Of a stretch of 64,000 nt of DNA, positions 45,118-55,007 are shown one piece after another. The notes below the pieces were generated by a model. The model had not been told where the DNA came from, searched no databases, and saw nothing but the letters and a program-made list of their open reading frames with translations. The translations under genes were made by a program, and so were the position numbers. Within the stretch, counting starts at the first letter, position 1; every line of letters starts with the position of its first letter. Source of the stretch: Sabellastarte sp. h YS-2021 (taxonomy: Eukaryota > Annelida > Polychaeta > Sabellida > Sabellidae); assembly GCA_964017235.1 (NCBI GenBank), contig OZ024936.1, positions 45,993,028-46,057,027 on the forward strand. The letters are read 5' to 3'.

Positions 45118-46798
45118 TTCACAAGCTGGCAGTCATCTTTCTGCCAGGAACCATGGAGTGGTTACCGATACCACAGTGCACACAACCAAACTTTCAAAAC
45201 TAATGTTAACACTTTAAAAAATTTTCGTGCAATTATAATCTATATAGCTGATACTAATACATTGATACTACCAGGAAAGTTGGAGGGAAACAGTATTTGC
45301 AGAGTTGTGGACAATTAGACATTGGATGCAATTTTGCATCTGTCGAAATACTGCAATGTTCTATATTTCAAAAAATAAAATCTTGCTAAGTTTTGTTAAA
45401 TCTTGTGGCACGAATCTTGTGGAACAATGATAAATTTGCAATTGCTTTATATTATTGTCTATCATTCTTTAAAAAGTCACGGCAATATATTTCAGTATGA
45501 TTTACCATAATATTTTTCAATAAACTGTACATTTCTAGTTTAAATGAAGGGTTTATCTACCAGTTAAAAACTTACAGTGGTAAAATACCCAAATACAACA
45601 GCAAAATAAGATTTCTTTAGTATTTTGTAATGTTTCTAGTCGCATATTTTTCTGTGTTAAATCGAGTTTTGAATATTTTTTCTTTGTTCTTAACTTTGGT
45701 ATTCCAAATAAAGATGTTTTTTTTTAAATCTTACTTCATTGTTCTGTAAAAATTTCATTGAACCTCATGAATATTAACATACATATTGTATTTGTAATGA
45801 AGACCTTCGTTGAAGGGCCTACAAATATGAAATGTATTTGTAATTCTGTTTATTTTGGATGTTGTATCTAGGATGAAACATATAGATTACAGCATCAAAA
45901 TATCTTTGCTGTATATATGCTGTTTTATTTCTTGTTTTTAATTAGGTCCGATTAAGCAATGACTATGAATTAAGCAATTAGGTATTAAGCAATGACAATG
46001 AATGTAAGACACTATCGGACAAATTTTGCAAAGTGTTGATTCGTCCAGGTCCCCTTTTAGAGCCCTACACACACAGCTGAGCCTATCCGATCCAATATGG
46101 CGGACTCATATATGAGTAATCTTCACAAATATTCAAAGTTGAACCATAAATAAGGAATGTCTGTTCATTTTAAGGAAAGATTTATACTATATGCTGATTA
46201 TACCTACCGGTTCATTAGAAGTTGGAGTATTCATGTCATGCTTATGGTGTACAATCAATTCAACATATATTTTCAATATTGACACTTGTCAACTCTTAAT
46301 TATTAACCAGGAGAAATGCTAATTTGAACCTTTGGTCTTTCAATTTAATTACAAGTACAGCTCAAACTTTAAACATACTTGTGGGTAAAAAGCAAGATTA
46401 AGAGAGACAAAAAATTTACATAGTTACAATTTTCTACTCAGATCCGCCAATTCTAATGATATAACATATTTTCTAAGATTAATGGTATTTTTCACAAAAT
46501 TATTAAATTGAATCATCGTATTGTCAACGTTGTAGGCTTTTAAACATCACTGCTTTTTTCCCTCTAAAAAGTTTGTTGAAAATCTATTTTATCGGATAAA
46601 TGATCCTTTATGTCAATGTATAACTAAGTAAAAAAAATATTTCTCCATAAAATATTTGCATGTCTATTGTTCTTCTCCTACTATTTTTTTCTTTAAATTT
46701 TCCCAAATAGATCATTCATTCGTGATAGGTTAGTCCAAATCAATGAAATGTCAATGTAATTTCTGACAAGAGAATATTGACTTGTTGTATTTATACAT
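45118..46798. other. Intergenic, nothing recognised
   Basis: Very AT-rich; no ORF above 60 codons, no clear repeat. 'gaccttcgttgaagggcct' at about 45801 is a small inverted sequence. Confidence 0.5.
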
Positions 46799-47683
46799 GT
46801 TGAAGTAAATATGTGAAATCAGTAAATACGCGTATGATTTACACCCAAACAAATCCACATGTATTCTCTAAGAATCTGTTGTTAAGCAGAGATTATCAGT
46901 AAGGTGGTTTATTTTATTTCAATCAAGGCTTAATATTTTGCTATTTTCTGGTAGATATATGACTTTGATGTAGGTACTGGCTACTTGATCAAAGAAGTGT
47001 TACAAGCAATGGAAAGGCCAGCTAGCCCTTAATTGGATTCAAGCATAACACTTCAGAGGGACTTAATCCCTTTTAAGACATCCATAGTTATGGTGTGGCT
47101 TCCTGGATTAAAGGGACAACATTAAAGGGAGATTTTATTCAACCCTAATTATAGATCTAAATTTTATTGTTGACCTTGAGAAAGAAATATATTGTTGAAA
47201 TACATTGCTATAACTACAGTGAAATTCAGTTCTTGAACAAGAAATATATATCTTAATCTTATTACCTTGCTTGTTCTTCCTTATACATCAACTATCATAA
47301 TTTGAGAAATATTTGGATATTTAAATTTCTAAACTTGTTGATTTACATTAAAATTTATTTTAAATGAAAAGAAATTACAAGTTTGTATCACATATCACAT
47401 GCAACTGCTTTTGAAATAATAAAGTGATATAAAATAGATATATCAGTGCTGGATTGTTAACAAGTATCAAACTTTGAATATGACAATGCCATTTAAAAGT
47501 TTAAATAATTGTTAATATAAAGACATCTCAGATAACGAGCAACTATTAAAGATATGAAGTCTTTGAATATTATTATTTTAGTATGTTCACATATTTACTG
47601 GACCAATAAACCTATAAATACGTGTATTTACTGAAAATTTTAGTAAATACATGTATTTACTGATTTCACATATTTACTGCAAC
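46799..47683. mobile_element. Putative ~885-base inverted-repeat element (AGTAAATAC family)
   Basis: Left 'agtaaatatgtgaaatcagt' then AAATACGCGTAT; the right end is the reverse complement with few changes. An additional inverted set of AAATACGTGTATTTACTG motifs lies just inside the right end. The interior is AT-rich with no ORF. Target duplication not identified. Confidence 0.55.
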
Positions 47684-47728
47684 ATACACATTGTTTGATA
47701 ACCTTGTCTGGGATGGAATGTTAGTGAT

Positions 47729-47935
47729 TAAATATACAGTCCTAGGAATTATACCATCCCAACCCCTCAAATCTGAGGGAAGGCTTATCTGCTCCCCCAC
47801 TGCAAGTGTTTATGTTATCTGAAGACCATGTAATTAATAGCCCATCATCGGCATGTGTCTTGTGGTTGTAAATAACTGCTCTCTCATTTAAAATGTGTTG
47901 CCAGTACTGGAAGAAAGCAAGTATACTTATCAAAC
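47729..47935 (-). other. Inverted partner of the module at 52.9 kb
   Basis: See the plus-strand partner at 52867. The shared core is about 65 bases; beyond it the two diverge quickly. It lies right next to the inverted-repeat element 46799-47683. Confidence 0.35.
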
Positions 47936-48054
47936 CCTAACCACATTTGGTTGTTGAATATTTGCTTGCAAAAAGAAGCATGTATACTGTTTCTATCTTT
48001 TTCATTCACTAGAATGTAATGAAAAGTTGTATTTTATTGGTACACACATTTATT

Positions 48055-48230
48055 ATCTCCACCAAAGAGGTATTGTTTTCATGACTGTCTGTTTGTCGAC
48101 AGGATTACACAAATACTACAGCTTGGATCTTTCTTTAAAAAGTCATAAGCTGGGTCACAGTCTGACTTAGATCCCATTAAACTTTGATTGACCTGGATCA
48201 CTGTCTGCATGCAAAATAATAACAATTCAG
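48055..48230. repeat. CCTCCGCCAAGG-type repeat fragment
   Basis: 'ctccaccaaagaggtatt' start, then 'gactgtctgtttgtcgacag' and 'cctggatcactgtctgcat'. The right end is lost; the internally deleted LINE follows about 100 bases on. A loose right end of the family is at 52447-52490 ('ccttggcagaggtttgtgtt'). Confidence 0.5.
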
Positions 48231-48329
48231 AGACATGTTGTTACTTTTAAAAGATATCTTATGTATCAAGGATGATAAATTCTTCAAGGCATGGCATGGC
48301 ATGGCAGATCAAGGCATAGATCCCAATAC

Positions 48330-49583
48330 TTGCAGAAAGTCCACCAGTACAATAAAATCTGCATGCAGGCCAAATTTCAATTCCTCAAAGCAAAAAAATC
48401 GGGACAATCACCACAACCCACAAAAATTATGGCAAGTCCTGGGTGATGTGTTACACAGACTCCCAGCAAAGATCCTCCCATTAATAAATCTCCTCAGCTT
48501 TTGGCTGACAGATTTGTGGAGTTCTTTACAGAAAAATTTGAAAAATACCCTCAACTTTCTCTATTTCCCTGAATTTGCAACACATCACCCCAGACTCTCC
48601 TTCCCCCATGTTTATGTCTTTCTCTACAGTAACTGAAGATCAAGTTACCAAAATCATTATAGACTGTCCTAGTAAATCATGTTTCCTTGACCCTTGGCCC
48701 ACTTTTCTTGTTCTTGAGTATCTGGATATTCTCTTCACCCCTATCACTTCAATAATCAATGCCTCTCTTGAACAAGCTGTCAAGTGTCCTAATTTTTTTA
48801 AACAGGCCCATGTAACGCCAAGCCTCAAAAAATCATCCTTAGACAAAGAAGGTTTCAAAAACTACAGGCCTGTCTTTAATCTAAACTTTATTTCAAAGCT
48901 ACTTGAAAGGGTAGTAGCACTCCAGTGACAAACTCACCTTAAATCATCAGTTCTTCTACCAAATGCTTTGGTAAGCAGCAGATTGGACTACTGCAATTTC
49001 CTGTTCTTATCACTCACTGATTTTGAGTTAAGGAGGTTGCAGCTAGTCCGAAACTCACTCTGCAGGGTTGTCACCTGTTCCTCAACATTTTCTCACATCA
49101 CCCCTCAACTGAAAAAAACTCCATTGGCTCCCAGTCAGGTACAGGGTACAATTCAAAATAGGCCTCATTGCATACAAAATCCTTAACCAAGGTCAACCAG
49201 TTTACCTGAGAGAATTAATTCACTCCTACACTTCTTCCAGAAATACAAGGTGTAGTACCCCTAAACTCAAGTTCCTTCATACCCCCACTTTGTCCGCAGA
49301 GTTCATAAATCAGTTAAACACTTTTCTAATTCTTTTGGTCACTCCACCCCAGTTCTTTGGAACTCTCTCCCCTTCCAAATAAGAAACAGTTTCTCATCTT
49401 TCAGGAAACACCTCAACACCCACCTTTTCAATTCCAGTTTTCTAACTTAGTCTCCTTTTCCGTCGGTCTCACCCACAACTCCGGATTACTGACCTAGAGC
49501 GCCCCTCGACTCTCCTTATTAAAAATGATTTTTGTTAACTAGCGCACTGAGTTCCCCTTGCAGTAGATTAGATTAGATTAGAT
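48330..49583 (+). mobile_element. Second copy of the same LINE, internally deleted
   Basis: Same family as 37025-38752 but reaching further 5' into the linker before the reverse transcriptase (NPQKLWQVLGDVLHRLPAKI). The frame breaks repeatedly (pieces at 48235-48636, 48575-48928 and 48968-49186). The catalytic core between HLHEAG and NTSVLLANALV of the other copy is missing: the sequence jumps from 'caaactcacctt' to 'aaatcatcagttc' near 48940, a loss of roughly 770 bases. The 3' end has several GATTA units (49562-49583), and a second small deletion removed the segment just before the tail. It is non-functional. Confidence 0.85.
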
Positions 49584-49799
49584 CCGTCTGTCTGTTCATC
49601 TGTTCTGAATAACTGCTAGATAAGAGGTACCCCAACCCAAAGTGAGACAATTTCAACACTTTATCAGAATTTTCTCATTGACCATTGAAGGGATTTCTCC
49701 CTTATCTTAGATATATGTACTAGGATACAAATAGATTCCCTTTTGTGAGTATCAGACCTGGATCTTTTAAAATTATTTTTTGTGAATTTTTAAAATAAT

Positions 49800-50325
49800 T
49801 TTTAATGCATTAAGAAATTTATGATTTTATGCAGTAAATCACTTATTACTTGAAAAATATTATGCTTAGAGCATTTTGTTAAAATATGTTGTTCACCTAC
49901 TTTTTCCATAGCTATGTGATAAGTAATTTGGGAGTCTATCCCTATAGCTAAGTGAATAATAGCCTATTTCTGACTTGTAAATTGAGAACTATTACATTTA
50001 GAGTATTTTGTTGAAATATGTTATTCACGTTATTTTGGATCAGCTATAACATAGAACCATTGCAAACCTGTAGCTCATTGCACAGCTGAACAATAGCTAC
50101 TTACAGATTCTCACTGTTGAGTAAATCACTTGTAACTTGAAACCTATTGCATTTACAGTATTTTCCATGTTTTCCACCCAGTTTTCCGTTAGCTATAACA
50201 TAAGTGAAATTGAAGACCTGTAGCTCATTGCATAGCTGAGCAATAGCTACTTTCATGTTATCACAGTTAAGTAAATCAGTTGTAACTTGAAAATTGTTGA
50301 GTAAATCACTTGTAACTTGGAAACT
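49800..50325 (-). repeat. Inverted ~155-bp array, left part (split by an insertion)
   Basis: Reverse complement of the array in the ABCA introns: 'ctacttttgggtcagctata'-like units ('gttgagtaaatcacttgtaa', 'gtagctcattgcatagctga', 'aaaatatgttgttcaccta'). About three units, then interrupted at about 50325; it resumes at 52147. Confidence 0.88.
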
Positions 50326-50326
50326 T

Positions 50327-50593
50327 GCAAATTTAATAAGTAAACTAAAATTTTATATGTTAATACCCTATCCAATGGACAATTGCTCATCCGGTCGGTT
50401 CAGACCGGCCCGCCAAACGAAAGAAAAGTTTGTCCTGTGGTTCCTGTCTTGAGTGTGACGTCATAGCATCTTTTTTATTGTCTAAATCTATTAAGAACCC
50501 TAGTAAGCTGATAGCAGGGCCAGTTGGGAGGGCCTTGCCTGTCTATTGGATAGGGTATTAACTTTAAAAATGTAATTTACTTATTAAATTTGC
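50327..50593. repeat. Palindromic element with ~50-base arms
   Basis: Left arm 50327-50376 (GCAAATTTAATAAGTAAA ... TTAATACCCTATCCAAT) is mirrored by the right arm 50545-50593. The middle (about 170 bases) contains the pair 'ccggtcggttcagaccggcc'. 'ctatccaatggacaattgct' in the left arm is the same as the left end of the adjacent recombinase element (about 50617), so the two are related. Confidence 0.75.
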
Positions 50594-52146
50594 AATTTTA
50601 TTGTGCTAATACATCCTATCCAATGGACAATTGCTGAATAACTACTGCATGGCAGGCGCTTAAGTTACTAGAGACTTAAGTAAACTCATAAATGAACTCA
50701 AAAATTTCCTCTGGCCTACGTTGACCTAGAGTTAGGAAACCTGTAGGCCTATGGTCAGTTGCCACTACCCAGTTGTCGGGGCTATACCGACATTGCCCCC
50801 CCTTTTTTACAGACTTGCTCTGAGGTAGGGGAAGAGAGGGATGAGTTCAGTCCCAGAAGGCAAATAACCTCCTGAAGGAAGCATATCACAGTTTTTTCTT
50901 TTTTTTTTTAAAATTTTTTGTAAGTTTTATGAACTATTTACACAATATACATATATACAAATCTCCTCAATATAAGGGCTATTTGTGTATCTGCTGAGCA
51001 GCCACTACTGGGCCCAAGTGAAAAATCGCTGAATCAGCCCAAGCCACAACCTTCTGTGTGAAGGTGTTATGTGACTTCCAGTGGTAGGCTGATAAGATTT
51101 GCTTTAAGGAGACTCCGGACTGGAAGACCTTAGAAGAATCAAAGGCCCTGACATCATGGGCTTTAACCTGATGTAAGGTGACATAATATAGTATCACAGT
51201 CTGTTTGATCCATGAGGAGACAGTGGCAGGTGAGATGTCCTTGTCAAAGCCTTTCTTAAACTGAGACAAAGGCCAACTCCTTGTTCTGCCTGAGGTCCTG
51301 TCCAAACAGTAACGCAATGCTCTGACCGGACAAAGGGACCTATAAGACTTAAGACTTATCCAGAGTTGGGGAGAGGATTGGTATAACCACTGGGGCCACA
51401 CTGTCCGTACCCTCCTTGGCCAGCTGGTTCTTGGAAAGAAAGCTGGGAACTAGGTACAAAGACACCTTTGCCCAGTCTGACTGCATGGATCTCACTCCTG
51501 CGTTTGCCCGACCCCAGGGCCAAGAGAAAAACAGTCTTGAAGGTCAAATGCTTCACTACCCCTAGCACTGAGATTAAAGCTGGATCCACAAAGGTGCTAT
51601 TCGACTTTTCTTGGATGGCTTTGTTATCAAGTTTCTCCTTTTTTTTTGATAAGAAGGTGTAGCCAAATGTGATTTCTGTTCCTGGGTTAGAATGTTGAAA
51701 AATTGACAGACTTCATTCTTAACACAGGGGTCAGTGCCCTTTCCTTTGTCTCTGCAACTGGCACAGTATCTGTGGGAATCAAACCCCCCCATTAAATGTC
51801 CACAAAGACTCCATTTCTGCCCAGGTGAAGCCATAATGGTGTATAAGTGTCTGTAAACAGTTAGCAGTAAGATAGACTGTAAATAAAGTAGCAATACAAC
51901 ACTAATCTTAACTTTGAAAACTTTTACAAAAATCTGTCTGCACAGTGTACGCTCCAAATGAAAAAGATGCTATGATGTCACACTGTCTAGACAGGAAGAA
52001 AGTGCCATGTGAAACCTGGTGAATGCACAGTGGGCCCGGCCAGCCAGTGGAAACACAGGACAAGTTTTTCTTTTTTCTTTCATTTAGCTGGCTGATCTGT
52101 GCCGATTGGATTAGCAATTGTCCATTAGAATGTATTAACACAACAA
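50594..52146 (-). mobile_element. DIRS-like / tyrosine-recombinase element, internally deleted and decayed
   Basis: Inserted into the inverted 155-bp array; the ends TTGTGCTAATACATCC...CAATGGACAATTGCT (left) and AGCAATTGTCCATTAGAATG (right) are inverted repeats. The minus strand encodes a short Cys/His-rich segment (51865-51700, LCGHLMGGFDSHRYCASCR, DPCVKNEVC) typical of the first protein of DIRS elements. It runs straight into a tyrosine recombinase (51589-50979). No reverse transcriptase or RNase H is present between them, which intact DIRS elements have. There is no clear target duplication, as expected for this class. A Crypton-like DNA element is the alternative. Confidence 0.7.
50979..51589 (-). 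pseudogene. Tyrosine recombinase, frameshifted, catalytic Tyr apparently missing
   Basis: First piece (51589-51400): LTFKTVFLLALGSGKRRSEIH with the box-I Arg. After a frameshift the second piece (51370-50979) reads YRSLCPVRALRYCLDRTSGR, SPATVSSWIKQTV, HQVKAHDVRAF (His-x-x-Arg) and SAYHWKSHNTFTQKVVAW. In this recombinase family as I recall it, the stretch after HNTFT reads FYLKD with the nucleophilic Tyr. Here FYL is absent, as by a nine-base loss. With the frameshift the gene is dead. Confidence 0.72.
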
Positions 52147-52440
52147 AATATTACATTTAGAGAATTTTGTTTAAATATGTTGTTCACCATTTTTGAGTCA
52201 GCTATAAAATAGTCAAATTGTAGACATGTAGCTCGTTGCATAACTGAGCAATAGCTACTCTGATTTTCTTACTGTTGAGTAAAATTGAAGAGCTGTAGTG
52301 CATTGTATAGCTGAGCAATAGCTACTTTCAGGTTCTCACTGTTGAGTAAGTGTATTAAAAGACTTGTAACTTGAAAACTATTGCATTTAAAATATTTTGT
52401 TTAAATATATCATTCACCTACATTTGGGTCAGCTAATATT
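52147..52440 (-). repeat. Inverted ~155-bp array, right part
   Basis: The array resumes as 'ttacatttagagaattttgt', continuing the unit that stops at 50325. About two diverged units, then a loose end of the CCTCCGCCAAGG-type repeat (52447-52490). Confidence 0.85.
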
Positions 52441-52866
52441 ACATGCCTTGGCAGAGGTTTGTGTTCTCTGAGTTCTCTTATTTACATTACTATATGCTAG
52501 TGACAAATGGACATACATTGCTATATCTGTGTGTAACGTGATACACTCCTATGAGCACAAACTAAATTTGGTTGTAGGACAAAAAGTTTTCAAAGTCATA
52601 AATTAATTTTCCTGACTAGATATATTTTCGTAAGTTCAAATTTACATCCTAAGATCTATGGATACATCCAAAACACAAATCAGTAAAGAAAATATCAAAT
52701 CCTTAAACACTGCACCAATTAATATATTCCTTAAATTAAAAATTGACCCAAACGTTTGTACTACTTTGTTTAATAAAGCTTAAAAAACTTGCATGGTTGC
52801 ACAAAAATCAAGTAAAATGATACATGAAATACTCCCGTACACAACTTTATAAAAAGGCTAATTTGT

Positions 52867-53103
52867 GTGGTGTACTATGTGAAATACTGGATTACAGTTA
52901 GACAAGAAACCCCAGATGTTGAATCAATTGTGGTTCATGGTAATTCATTATCAGCACCCTACCTAGTTAAAATAAACACAGTCAGAAGGGGAGCAGAAGA
53001 CCTTCCCTCAGATTTGAGGAACTTGGATGGTATAATTCCAAGGACTATATATATCTTCCATTTGCATGTGATTGTCAATCTGTTTCTAAAACCATCAGGC
53101 TAA
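52867..53103 (+). other. Coding-like module, repeated inverted at 47.7 kb
   Basis: The frame contains RRGAEDLPSDLRNLDGIIPR. The underlying bases (about 52990-53055) match the reverse complement of 47730-47800 closely, including 'ccttccctcagatttgagg' and 'tggtataattcc'. On that minus strand the frame reads SGGADKPSLRFEGLGWYNS. The two translations use different registers, so a conserved exon is unlikely; a dispersed repeat is the better guess. No known domain. Confidence 0.35.
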
Positions 53104-53786
53104 TGTTTGAAATCTGAGGTTGTGGTATGTCTACCTAATTAAATATAAAGATTTCTCTGTAAAAGTATTTGTTGACAATGATTCTCTTATTGCTAAAACA
53201 GTTTTTTAAAGCCCAAAATCACAAAATCGTAATAGCTCATTTCAGATATAGACCATTCATCCTGATAGGATTGTCAATTTTTTCCTTGTAATGTCAATAC
53301 CAAATTGGAATTTGTCGGTCAGATTTATCAGAACAGCTGAACAGCTGTGGTTCATCACTATCTAGTGTACTGTAGAACTAAGCTCACAATCTTTCAGTAC
53401 ATTTTTAATTAATTTAGATATTGTTTATCTAGAATTTAACTCACAGTTTATTACAGGTTTGAATGTGCATATATTTACAGCCATAAAGATGGTCAAAATG
53501 ACGAACATGCCTCAAGATTAGTGATCTGTGCAGCATTAAAAATCCAGTCAAATTGATTGTTTAGTATTGTAAATTTCAAGAGTTCAGTATGTAATTATCA
53601 TTGATATTTCCTTTGCATTTCACTTACAAATCAATTTAAGCAATGAAATACACTTGTTTTTAAATTGATTAACGAAAAAAAAAGATTCTTGCAGCTATTC
53701 AAACACCTATATTTATGATATTTGCTAAGAGAGAAAACATGAAAATTTGTTGTTGAACAAGTGCATTTTGTGCTTTGAGACAAATC
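53104..53786. other. 5' flank of the second glycosyltransferase, no repeat seen
   Basis: AT-rich, no known repeat; unlike the first copy, no transposon end lies next to the start codon. 'ctttataaaaaggc' at 52846 is TATA-like but more than 900 bases upstream. Confidence 0.4.
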
Positions 53787-55007
53787 ATGTTCTTCAGGAA
53801 ATATATACAAAAGACCAAACTTGTCATATTCGTATGTTCCTGTTATTTATTCCTGGAATGGCAGAGATACCGATACTCAGAAAAGAAAAGCAAATCATTA
53901 GTTGATTCGACCGCTCAGCACCAAAAGTTATTCCATGATGCCATTAACACAACAACATCAGACAATTTTAATGCCAACCTGCAGAATGAGTTTGAGGATA
54001 CCAAAGAAGCGCCAGTGACTGTACATATGGGTGCAGTATCCTATGGTAAAAAGTATGGCCTTGCAGTTCTTGCTGCCATCAAGCTCATCTTGCTTTTGAC
54101 TGATGCCAGCCTCCAATGGTATGTATTCACCAATGACAATACAACAGAAATCATTACCTCAGGAGTCAATCTTTGGCCGGATAGTTTTAAAAACAGATTA
54201 ACTGTCACTGAAGTACCATTACATTGCAATAAATGGATGGTATACTTCAACAACTCGTATCCCCTGAAAGGTATGGCTCTCAAACAATGTGTATTTACAG
54301 GGATTCAATATTCTTTTGTCAGAAACTATACTGATAAACTCATATTCGTTGATCTGGATACCTATATCTTCGATGACATCATACATTTGTGGAATTGGTT
54401 TTCTTTATTTACTGAAGACCACATCATGGCATTAGCCAGAGCCGACCACAGGTATCTTACACTCGGTTATTCGCAGTACACCTATGATCAGAGGTATGGA
54501 ATTAACTCGGGAGTTGTTCTCATGCATCTCAAACGTATGGCTGACTTTAACTTTGAGGACAAGTACATTCACTGTTCCAAACTGAAGCATTATTATAGAA
54601 ATCCACATACAAAAAACATTAACAGCAAAGATGACCAGAATGTTCTCAGTTTGCTTTTCTTCAAATATCCACACATGGTTCTTCCTCTATCTTGTAACTG
54701 GAATTACAGGCCATCTATGGATGCTACATGTGATCCTGGTGACACCTTCAACTGTGATGAAGCCATTTCACAAGGAGTCTCAATCATCCATGCATATGGA
54801 AGCAGTCACTTCTTTCTGCGAACTAATTTTGTTGTGGTATACAACTGCACACAGACGATGAATCTATATGATGTTGATGAAACTGTTAGATGCCTCCATG
54901 CAGGGATTACCTTTTATAAGAATAAAAGACGGGAAAAGTGCCAGTTACATATGAACAATTTAAGACCACTAGAAACAGCTTTAAAGAAGCATCACTCACA
55001 TATTTAA
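53787..55007 (+). CDS. GT8 glycosyltransferase, glucoside xylosyltransferase-like (copy 2)
   Basis: Intronless paralogue of the gene at 40588, 406 residues, roughly half identical over the catalytic domain. It has a short cytosolic tail, a signal anchor (KLVIFVCSCYLFLEW), a stem with several N-glycosylation sequons, and a catalytic domain with VHMGAVSYGKKYG, LIFVDLDTYIFDD (DLD at residues 189-191), RYGINSGVVLMHLKRM, KDDQNVLSLLFF, SCNWNYRPSMDATC and GVSIIHAYG. WNYRP followed by Cys pairs and INSGV.LM..RM are GXYLT family hallmarks. The C-terminal LHAGITFYKNKRREKC block is shared by both copies. The first ATG of the frame is used. All catalytic landmarks are intact, so it is probably functional. 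Lack of introns in both copies suggests a retrocopy origin before the duplication, or an intronless family. Confidence 0.87.
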   Translation: MFFRKYIQKTKLVIFVCSCYLFLEWQRYRYSEKKSKSLVDSTAQHQKLFHDAINTTTSDNFNANLQNEFEDTKEAPVTVHMGAVSYGKKYGLAVLAAIKLILLLTDASLQWYVFTNDNTTEIITSGVNLWPDSFKNRLTVTEVPLHCNKWMVYFNNSYPLKGMALKQCVFTGIQYSFVRNYTDKLIFVDLDTYIFDDIIHLWNWFSLFTEDHIMALARADHRYLTLGYSQYTYDQRYGINSGVVLMHLKRMADFNFEDKYIHCSKLKHYYRNPHTKNINSKDDQNVLSLLFFKYPHMVLPLSCNWNYRPSMDATCDPGDTFNCDEAISQGVSIIHAYGSSHFFLRTNFVVVYNCTQTMNLYDVDETVRCLHAGITFYKNKRREKCQLHMNNLRPLETALKKHHSHI

